A stretch of 58,290 nt of DNA, taken from the NCBI GenBank assembly GCA_014361015.1, contig JACIWJ010000002.1:1-58290 (forward strand), read 5' to 3'. Under the pieces are notes generated by a model. The model was not told the DNA's origin, searched no databases, and saw only the letters and a program-made list of their open reading frames with translations. The stretch's first letter is position 1. Every line of letters starts with the position of its first letter. The stretch comes from Candidatus Bipolaricaulota bacterium. Its GTDB lineage: Bacteria; Bipolaricaulota; Bipolaricaulia; Bipolaricaulales; Bipolaricaulaceae. The translations under genes were made by a program, and so were the position numbers. Shown here in pieces: positions 52,557 through 58,290 of the stretch.

Positions 52557-53936
52557 ATGTGGGACCTGCGCGAGGCCGCAGAGGCGCTCGAGGCCCGGCT
52601 CATCCGACCGATGGGGCCATTCGCCGTCTCTGGCGCCACCTGCGACTCCCGCCGGGTCCAACCGGGGGACGTGTTCATCGCCCTCATCGGCAGTCGGGCC
52701 AATGGCCACGACTTCCTCGACGAGGCGTTCGCCCGGGGAGCGGTGGGGGCTGTCGTGTCCCGCGATCCGGGATCGGGAAGCAATCTCCTCCTCGTCCCCG
52801 ACGTCCCGACCGCCCTTCGCGAACTCGCTTCCTGGCGTCGAGCGATGATCGAGGCCCCGATCGTCGCGGTTACGGGCTCGTTCGGGAAGACGACGATGAA
52901 GGAACTCGCCGCGGCTGCCCTCTCCGCTCGCTACCGCACCTACCGCGCCCCCGAAAGCTACAACACGGAGATCGGAGTGCCGTTGGCCATCCTCTCCATC
53001 CCAGACGATGTGGAAGCTGCGGTGTTCGAGCTGGGGATGACGGCCCAGGGGGAGATCCGCGCCCTGGGCGAGCTCCTGCGGCCGTGGGCGGGGATCATCA
53101 CCTCGGTGGGCCCCGCCCACCTCGGAGGCCTCGGATCACTGGACGCGATCGCGGACGCGAAGTGGGAGCTCGCCGCGGTCCTCCCCGAGGAGGGGATCCT
53201 CGCCCTGGGGTGGGATTCCCCCCACCTCAGGGCAAGGTCGGAGCGATACCCCGGTCTCTGCTTGCGGTTTGGGGGCAACGCCGAGGCCGACTTCTACCCC
53301 CGGGAGATGGTCACCGACCGCCCCGAGGGGGTGGCGTTCCGCACCGTGACGCCGATGGGTGAGATCCCTGTCCAGCTGAAGCTTCTTGGGGAACACGTCC
53401 CCGTGTTGGCGTGCGGGGCGATCGCCCTCGCCTGGGGGATGGGGGTCCCAGAGAAGAGCGCTGCCCAGGCGCTTGCCCACGTGGAACCGATCCCCCACCG
53501 CTTGCAGCTCCGGCCGACCGCGTTCGGGTGGATCCTCGACGACTGCTACAACGCGAACCCTCTCTCCATGCGCTCGGCTCTCCGCACGTTGGCCACGCTC
53601 CAGGTTCCCGCCGCGCGCCGGGTGTTCCTGTTTGGGGACATGCTCGACCTCGGGCTCGACGAGGATCACTTCCATGCCCAGGTGGTTCGGGAAGCGCGGA
53701 ACCTCAATCTGGACGCCGTCTTCTGCTACGGTCCCCGCGCGGCGCGGGCGTTCCGGCTCTGGGACGGCCCGGGCGCGGCGGAGGCGGACGACCTCGGGGC
53801 CCTGCTCAGCACGGTTCGAAAGGAGGTGTGGTCGGCGCCGACCCTCCTCCTCGTCAAGGGATCGCGGGGCATGGCCCTCGAACGGGCAATCGAGGCGCTG
53901 GTGAACAGCGTCACCACGAGCGGCCCCACAGGATGA
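52557..53936 (+). CDS. murF: UDP-N-acetylmuramoyl-tripeptide-D-alanyl-D-alanine ligase
   Basis: 459 residues. Mur ligase: N-terminal substrate domain, ATP loop VTGSFGKTTMKE near residue 103, central ELGMTAQGEI and C-terminal DDCYNANPLSM near residue 325. It adds D-Ala-D-Ala to the UDP-MurNAc-tripeptide in the cytoplasm. GAGGGGGAG precedes the ATG. The 3' end overlaps the convergent MFS gene by 26 bases. Confidence 0.94.
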   Translation: MWDLREAAEALEARLIRPMGPFAVSGATCDSRRVQPGDVFIALIGSRANGHDFLDEAFARGAVGAVVSRDPGSGSNLLLVPDVPTALRELASWRRAMIEAPIVAVTGSFGKTTMKELAAAALSARYRTYRAPESYNTEIGVPLAILSIPDDVEAAVFELGMTAQGEIRALGELLRPWAGIITSVGPAHLGGLGSLDAIADAKWELAAVLPEEGILALGWDSPHLRARSERYPGLCLRFGGNAEADFYPREMVTDRPEGVAFRTVTPMGEIPVQLKLLGEHVPVLACGAIALAWGMGVPEKSAAQALAHVEPIPHRLQLRPTAFGWILDDCYNANPLSMRSALRTLATLQVPAARRVFLFGDMLDLGLDEDHFHAQVVREARNLNLDAVFCYGPRAARAFRLWDGPGAAEADDLGALLSTVRKEVWSAPTLLLVKGSRGMALERAIEALVNSVTTSGPTG

Positions 53937-55113
53937 ACCCGGCCGCGGCGGCGAACCCGAGGCCGGCCACAGCCCCCCACATCGCGAGCGGAGAGGTGGG
54001 AAAAGCGTCGAGCAATGCTCCGCCCACGAACGCGCCGAGCGACCAACCCAGGGTCTCCGCGAGGCCGAACGCCCCAAGATAACGTCCCCGGCGCCCCGGT
54101 GGAGCAAGGTCCGCCGTCACGGCGAGCGTGTTCGGGGCGTAGACCATCTCCCCAAGCGTCACCACGACCATCGCTCCGAGGAGGGCGGGGTAGGCCCTGA
54201 GCCAACCGAACGCGAGGTAGCCCAACCCATAGAGGAAGCTCCCCGCGGCGAGGAGCCACCCCCGCGGGAGCCGAGCCAGGGCGCGGGCGAGCGGGTACTG
54301 GAACAGAACCACGAGGAATCCGTTCAGGGTGAGAAGCCCGCCGAACTCCGCCTCCGTGAGGCCGAGCCGATCCACGGTGAACACGGACAGGGTGGACACG
54401 AGCTGCCCGGCGACCACGAACACGAGGAGGGAGAGCGCCACGAACCCCGCGAACCGCTGGTCGGCGATGAGCTCCCGGAATCCCCCCCTCATCACCCGGT
54501 CCCCTTCCGCCCGCCCCGGTTCGCGAGCGCAGCGGGCGAGGAGCACAAACGATCCCGCGGTGATGACCGCTGTGGTGAGGAACAAGGTCCAATAGGGCAA
54601 CCAGGAGGCCATGTACCCCCCGATGGCCGGCCCCGCTGCCCACCCGACGTTCCCTCCGACCCGGAGGAGCCCGTATGCCTCCATCCGCCGCCCCGGTCCC
54701 GCCGAGTCGGCGACGAGGGCCGTGGTCGCGCTCATCGCGAGCGCGCCCGTGATGCGCACCGCGAGGTAGACGGCGACGATTGCCCACACCGGGCCATCGG
54801 TCGCGACGAGGGCCGTCAGCCCGAGGAACAGGGCGACCCGTCCCCCGACCGCACCGAGCACCGTCGGCCGTCGTCCGACCCGGTCCGCGAGCTCCCCCCC
54901 CACCACCCGCCCCACCGCGCTCACGAGGCCGTGGGCGAGCGCGATCGCCCCGACGAGGGTCATCGCCAAGCCCCGATCCCGGTGCAAGTAGAGGGAGATG
55001 AACGGCAAGGCGATCGAGAACCCAGCGGAGGTGATGAGCTGGCTTGCGACGAGGACCCACAACGTCCGGTCGAACCGGGCGAGCTCCCCGCGCAGCCTGG
55101 CCAAGCGCGACAC
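53911..55113 (-). CDS. MFS transporter
   Basis: 400 residues with 12 predicted helices. The MFS loop 2-3 motif is visible (GGELADRVGRRPTV, near residue 75). It resembles drug/H+ antiporter-type MFS exporters; substrate unknown. It starts at GTG 55113, 2 bases after the DUF554 gene ends, so they are probably cotranscribed. Confidence 0.88.
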   Translation of the reverse strand: MSRLARLRGELARFDRTLWVLVASQLITSAGFSIALPFISLYLHRDRGLAMTLVGAIALAHGLVSAVGRVVGGELADRVGRRPTVLGAVGGRVALFLGLTALVATDGPVWAIVAVYLAVRITGALAMSATTALVADSAGPGRRMEAYGLLRVGGNVGWAAGPAIGGYMASWLPYWTLFLTTAVITAGSFVLLARCAREPGRAEGDRVMRGGFRELIADQRFAGFVALSLLVFVVAGQLVSTLSVFTVDRLGLTEAEFGGLLTLNGFLVVLFQYPLARALARLPRGWLLAAGSFLYGLGYLAFGWLRAYPALLGAMVVVTLGEMVYAPNTLAVTADLAPPGRRGRYLGAFGLAETLGWSLGAFVGGALLDAFPTSPLAMWGAVAGLGFAAAAGFILWGRSW

Positions 55114-55115
55114 GG

Positions 55116-55808
55116 TCAGAGGAACGAAACGGCCCAGGCCAGGATGGGCGCGAGCAAGAGCGCGGGGAGGAAGTCCGCCGCCTCCACCTCCCGCATCCTG
55201 AGGAGCCGGATCCCGAGGAGGAGGACGATCGCCCCCCCCGCGGCGGAGAGCTCCCCCGCCGGCCCCGCCTCGGGGGAGAACCCCACGAGGTGGGAGGAGA
55301 GGAGCATCGCTGCGGCCGTGATCCCACCCTGATACACGAAGATCACGATCAGGGAAAGCAGGACGCCGGGTCCGAGGGCGGTGGCGAGGGTGAGGGCCGA
55401 TATCCCATCGAGGATCGACTTCGCGCCGAGGAGCGACCAGTCGCCGTACAGGCCATCCTGGATCGCCCCGAGGAGCGCCATCGGGCCCACACAGAACAGG
55501 AGGCTCGCCGTGAGGAAACCTTCCCCGAGCGGGTGCCCGCGGAACAGGCGCTCCACGCGCCGCGTAGCCCGCTCGAGGCGCTCCCCCAGCCGGAGCGCCG
55601 TCCCGATCGCCCCACCGAGGATCACGGACACCATGAGGACGAGAACTTCCCCTGTGCCCAGCGCAAGCCGCAGCCCGAGAACCACGGTGGCCGCCCCCAC
55701 CCCCACCGTCGCCCCCTCCCGCACCCGGGACGGGACGCGCGCCCCGAGGGCCCAGCCGAGGAGCCCCCCCACGAGCACCGTCCCCATGTTGACCCAGGTC
55801 CCGACCAT
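55116..55808 (-). CDS. DUF554 (YdfK-like) membrane protein
   Basis: 230 residues from ATG 55808 (MVGTWVNMGTVLVGGLLG), the characteristic DUF554 opening; further in are CVGPMALLGAIQDGLYGD and GGITAAAMLL. About six to seven helices. A transport role is suspected for the family, without a known substrate. Upstream in-frame starts (to 55829) extend into the mscL promoter region and are less likely. Confidence 0.85.
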   Translation of the reverse strand: MVGTWVNMGTVLVGGLLGWALGARVPSRVREGATVGVGAATVVLGLRLALGTGEVLVLMVSVILGGAIGTALRLGERLERATRRVERLFRGHPLGEGFLTASLLFCVGPMALLGAIQDGLYGDWSLLGAKSILDGISALTLATALGPGVLLSLIVIFVYQGGITAAAMLLSSHLVGFSPEAGPAGELSAAGGAIVLLLGIRLLRMREVEAADFLPALLLAPILAWAVSFL

Positions 55809-55853
55809 GGCAGCGAATGGTAGCCCCACGGGACGAGCGCGACAGCCCCCGAT

Positions 55854-55882
55854 TTGGCGGGGCCGGCCCCCATCACTACACT
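55854..55882 (+). promoter_or_regulatory. mscL promoter
   Basis: -35 TTGGCG (55854-55859), 17-base spacer, -10 TACACT (55877-55882). Followed by AAGGGGGG and ATG 55906, so this transcript carries a normal leader. Confidence 0.65.
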
Positions 55883-55905
55883 GCTCACATCAAGGGGGGA
55901 TTGCC

Positions 55906-56346
55906 ATGGGGAAGGAGTTCAAAGCGTTCATCGTCAAGGGGAACCTCGTCCAGATCGCGGTGGCGTTCATCATGGGTGTTGCGTTCGGCGCGGTCGTGAG
56001 TTCGTTCGTGAACGACCTCATCATGCCCATCATCGGGAAGCTTGTCGGGAACGTGGACTTCGCCAACCTGTACGTCAACCTGTCGGGACAGACCTACGAG
56101 TCGGCAGCGGCGGCGCGGGCGGCAGGAGCGGCCGCGATCTACTACGGCGCGTTCATCAATGCCGTCGTGAACTTCCTCATCATCGCGGCCGTGGTGTTCC
56201 TGATCGTCAAGGCGTACGGGAGGCTGGAGAAGCCCAAGGTCGCCCCCGCCCCGACCACGAAGGAGTGTCCGTTCTGCAAGACCCAGATCCCACTCGAGGC
56301 CACGCGGTGCCCCAACTGCACGTCCGAGCTGGGAGGCAGGGGGTAG
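55906..56346 (+). CDS. mscL: Large-conductance mechanosensitive channel with C-terminal zinc ribbon
   Basis: 146 residues. The MscL core is clear: FKAFIVKGNLVQIAVAFIMGVAFGAVV (TM1 pore helix), FVNDLIMPIIG, and TM2 GAFINAVVNFLIIAAVVFLIVKA. In place of the usual charged C-terminal helical bundle it ends with a zinc ribbon (CPFCKTQIPLEATRCPNC). It opens under membrane tension to release osmolytes on hypo-osmotic shock. Confidence 0.93.
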   Translation: MGKEFKAFIVKGNLVQIAVAFIMGVAFGAVVSSFVNDLIMPIIGKLVGNVDFANLYVNLSGQTYESAAAARAAGAAAIYYGAFINAVVNFLIIAAVVFLIVKAYGRLEKPKVAPAPTTKECPFCKTQIPLEATRCPNCTSELGGRG

Positions 56347-56403
56347 GGCACACGAGAAGAGGACTTCATCCAGCTCGGGGCCACCCGCGCCGCGCTCCCG
56401 GAC
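56347..56403. other. Intergenic, nothing recognised
   Basis: Short spacer between mscL and the 30-residue frame; no terminator with a U-run is visible. Confidence 0.3.
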
Positions 56404-56496
56404 CTAGCCGGTGCGGGCGATCATCGGCACCGCAACGATCGCCGCCAACGCCAAAGCCCCAGCGATGGCCATCAAGATCCGATCGCGTCTGCACAC
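56404..56496 (-). CDS. Possible 30-residue membrane miniprotein
   Basis: GTG 56496 is preceded by GGGGAGGAGG with 6-base spacing, one of the strongest Shine-Dalgarno sites in the window. The product is a basic N-terminus (CRRDR) and a single transmembrane helix (ILMAIAGALALAAIVAVPMIA), stop at 56404. No family is recognised. It lies 3' of the ACT-domain gene on the same strand. Confidence 0.5.
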   Translation of the reverse strand: MCRRDRILMAIAGALALAAIVAVPMIARTG

Positions 56497-56650
56497 GTTC
56501 AACCTCCTCCCCAAACCGTGCGGAAGGACCTTGCCCCCACCCTGTGGAAGGTCGGTGAAAGGACGATGGATCTTCCCGCGATGGCGGGGGAAGTCCGCGC
56601 CCGCTGTCCGCCCCCCACGGGACACCCCCCGCGGACCGCCACCGGTCCGG
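56497..56650. other. Region between miniprotein and ACT gene
   Basis: It contains an inverted repeat GACCTT/AAGGTC (about 56527-56553) with a 15-base loop that could form a small hairpin in the leader of the miniprotein. Nothing else is recognised. Confidence 0.3.
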
Positions 56651-57055
56651 CTACTTCTCGCGGAGGAGAAGGACCGCCTTCCCGTTGTTCGTACACGAGA
56701 AGACGACGACCGCACTCTGGCTCGCGTCGGAAGCGCTCGCGTACAGATAACGGATGTCCAGACCCTGCCGCGCCAGGACCTCGGTGATCCGCCGCAGGAA
56801 CCCCGCGCGATGGGGGAGCTCCACGACGACGACCTCCCGCTCCTCGACCTCGAACTCCGCCTTGCGGAGCGCATCAAGGGCGTAGGTGGGGGCATCGGGC
56901 ACCAAGTGCAGCTCCGCGTGGTCGCCGTGGACCATCACCGCAACGGCCAGGATGTTGATCCCCTGCTCGGCGAGGGCTCGGGCGATGTTGGCCAACACCC
57001 CCACCCGATTCGCGGTGACCACCACCAGCTCTCTCCCCATCGTGGCTTCGCGCAT
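56651..57055 (-). CDS. Tandem ACT-domain protein
   Basis: 134 residues made of two ACT domains: ELVVVTANRVGVLANIARALAEQGINI and VVVVELPHRAGFLRRITEVLARQGLDI. ACT pairs bind amino acids and regulate enzymes or act alone as sensors; this resembles the amino-acid-binding ACT proteins common in acetogens and Clostridia. ATG 57055 has GGAGG 5 bases upstream; ATG 57040 is an alternative. A TACACT box (57080-57075) could be its -10. Confidence 0.85.
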   Translation of the reverse strand: MREATMGRELVVVTANRVGVLANIARALAEQGINILAVAVMVHGDHAELHLVPDAPTYALDALRKAEFEVEEREVVVVELPHRAGFLRRITEVLARQGLDIRYLYASASDASQSAVVVFSCTNNGKAVLLLREK

Positions 57056-57074
57056 CGATGCCTCCGCAGGCGGT

Positions 57075-57080
57075 AGTGTA
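57075..57080 (-). promoter_or_regulatory. Possible -10 box of the ACT gene
   Basis: TACACT on the minus strand, 19 bases before ATG 57055 with GGAGG between. Only a weak -35 (TGGGCT at 17 bases). Confidence 0.4.
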
Positions 57081-57132
57081 CCCTGTCCGAGCGAAGGAGC
57101 CCATCCACTGTCCCAAGCCCGTGCGGGCCTGC

Positions 57133-57138
57133 TATAAT
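57133..57138 (+). promoter_or_regulatory. -10 box of metG
   Basis: Consensus TATAAT, 21 bases before GTG 57160. The -35 region is poor (TGTCCC at 18 bases). Confidence 0.5.
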
Positions 57139-57159
57139 CGCCCCCTTGTCGAGGGAACT

Positions 57160-58290
57160 GTGAACACCGCTGTCGAACGGATCCTGGTGTGCAGTGCCTG
57201 GCCCTACGGATCGGGCGTGCCCCACCTGGGGAACCTCATCGGGTGCCTCCTTTCCGGGGATGCGTTCACCCGTTTCTACCGGCTGCGCGGATACGAGACC
57301 CTGCACGTATCGGGGACGGATGCCCACGGGACGAAGGTCGAGTACGAGGCAGCACGGCTCGGGATGCACCCGCGCGATCTCGCCGAGCAGGTCCATGAGG
57401 CCATCGTCCGCGTCCTCGCCCAGTTCGAGATCGCGATCGACAACTACACCACGACCGAGTCCCCCGTTCACCACGAGTTCGTGACCTGGATCTACCGGGA
57501 GATGGAGAAGAACGGGTACATCGTGTCCCAGGAGGAGGCGCGGGCGTTCTGCGCGGGGTGTAGCCGATTCCTCGCCGATCGGTTCATCATCGGCACCTGC
57601 CCGCGGTGCGGGTACCTCCACGCCCAGGGCAACCAGTGCGATGCGTGCGGGGCACTGCTCGAACCGGAGGCGCTCCGCGCTCCTCACTGCGCGTTCTGCG
57701 GCTCATCCAACGTCGCCGCCCGCCTCACCCGCCACTGGTACCTCGACCTCGAGAAGCTGACCCCGAAGCTTCTCGCCTACGCGAGAAGCCGGGATTTCCG
57801 CGGGAACGTGCGGCTGTTCACGGAGCGACTGATCGAGGACGGGCTCCGGCCCCGGGCGGTGACCCGCGACATCCAGTGGGGCATCCCCGCCCCGTTCGCC
57901 GGGGCCGAGGGGAAGGTCATCTACGTGTGGGCGGAAGCCGCATTGGGCTACGTATCCGCGACGATCGAACACTTCCGCCGCCGGGGAGAGGAGGACCGGT
58001 GGCGGGAGTTCTGGTTCGGGGACAAGGTGTGGCAGATCTACACCCAAGCCAAGGACAACATCCCGTTCCACACGATCATCTTCCCCGCCCAGCTCCTCGC
58101 CTCAGGCCACGGGTTCCACCTTCCCGATCAGATCGCGGCCACGGAGTACTTGAACTGGATGGGAGGGGAGCAGTTCTCCAAGACCCGCCGGATCGGGATC
58201 TTCGCCGATGAGGCCCTGGAGCTCCTGCCCCCCGTGTACTGGCGGTTCTACCTCTTCTACAACCGCCCCGAATCCAAAGACGTCGAGTTC
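57160..58290 (+). CDS. metG: Methionyl-tRNA synthetase (partial, N-terminal 377 residues)
   Basis: It runs off the right edge of the window with an open frame. GTG 57160 follows GAGGG at 5 bases. Class I synthetase: AWPYGSGVPHLGNLIG (HIGH equivalent), HVSGTDAHGTK, and a zinc-binding connective peptide with four CxxC pairs (CAGCSRF, CPRCG, CDACG, CAFCG). WGIPAPF and the KMSKS equivalent QFSKTRR near residue 340 follow. It charges tRNA-Met; the anticodon-binding and any C-terminal dimer domain lie outside the window. Confidence 0.94.
   Translation, partial: MNTAVERILVCSAWPYGSGVPHLGNLIGCLLSGDAFTRFYRLRGYETLHVSGTDAHGTKVEYEAARLGMHPRDLAEQVHEAIVRVLAQFEIAIDNYTTTESPVHHEFVTWIYREMEKNGYIVSQEEARAFCAGCSRFLADRFIIGTCPRCGYLHAQGNQCDACGALLEPEALRAPHCAFCGSSNVAARLTRHWYLDLEKLTPKLLAYARSRDFRGNVRLFTERLIEDGLRPRAVTRDIQWGIPAPFAGAEGKVIYVWAEAALGYVSATIEHFRRRGEEDRWREFWFGDKVWQIYTQAKDNIPFHTIIFPAQLLASGHGFHLPDQIAATEYLNWMGGEQFSKTRRIGIFADEALELLPPVYWRFYLFYNRPESKDVEF

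Overview
This is a gene-dense, GC-rich bacterial chromosome segment of 58,290 bases with about 50 genes. It contains standard bacterial housekeeping genes: four aminoacyl-tRNA synthetases, rho, gyrB, murA, murF, miaB, hflX and one tRNA-Ala. No phage, IS or CRISPR signal is visible. Genes are packed in short operons with 4-base ATGA or GTGA overlaps, many GTG and TTG starts, and strong use of C- or G-ending codons. The mix (murein synthesis plus LysM/M23 hydrolase, HyuAB, Liv ABC transporter, THEP1 NTPase, large beta-rich secreted proteins) suggests a deep-branching, uncultured-type lineage. Candidatus Bipolaricaulota (OP1/Acetothermia) is my guess from overall character only; it is an inference, not shown by the sequence.

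Layout. 1-3.6 kb: the end of a polyferredoxin-type 4Fe-4S membrane protein, a double-thioredoxin membrane protein and gltX, all minus. 3.7-6.1 kb: Lrp-type RAM-domain protein, saccharopine-dehydrogenase-like reductase and argF, plus. 6.1-10.3 kb: fpg, a Cys-rich secreted protein, an AEC transporter, a THEP1 NTPase and an MGDG-synthase-like glycosyltransferase. 10.3-17.3 kb: acyltransferase, GT2, leuS, phosphohexomutase, a small protein and a DUF4139 protein. 17.4-22.6 kb: hflX, murA, LysM-M23, rho and a GT2. 22.6-30.2 kb: proS, a DinG-like helicase, CBS protein, PfkB kinase, miaB and a GNAT-like protein. 30.5-38.8 kb: hyuAB convergent with livFGMH, under a tandem double TetR regulator. 38.9-45.3 kb: secreted surface-protein cluster with two c-di-GMP-I riboswitches. 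45.5-58.3 kb: a small anchored protein, rimI, a Na+/Ca2+ exchanger-like protein, tRNA-Ala, gyrB, sucC, a SpoIVB/S55-like protein, murF, MFS, DUF554, mscL with a zinc ribbon, an ACT-ACT protein and metG (cut by the window end).

The most interesting region is 38.9-45.3 kb. Two small secreted proteins are each preceded by a recognisable c-di-GMP class I aptamer. They and a third paralogue carry W-x-L motifs like WxL surface proteins, and the next gene looks like a WxL-interacting protein (DUF916/DUF3324 layout) ending in a dockerin. A 960-residue PKD/SdrD-B protein closes the cluster. I read this as a c-di-GMP-switched WxL-like surface or biofilm module. The first riboswitch has a plausible expression platform in which one CACCTC segment pairs either with the aptamer closing stem or with the Shine-Dalgarno sequence.

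Other notable points: a TetR protein with two complete TetR units and two related GC palindromes at its own 5' region and in the liv leader; a LivF ATPase lacking its C-terminal H-loop region, with a CTAG shared as stop codon with convergent hyuB; and repeated promoters (TTGnnn, 16-18 bp, TAnnnT) placed 7-9 bases before a start codon, which suggests leaderless mRNAs for gltX, hyuA, gyrB and others.
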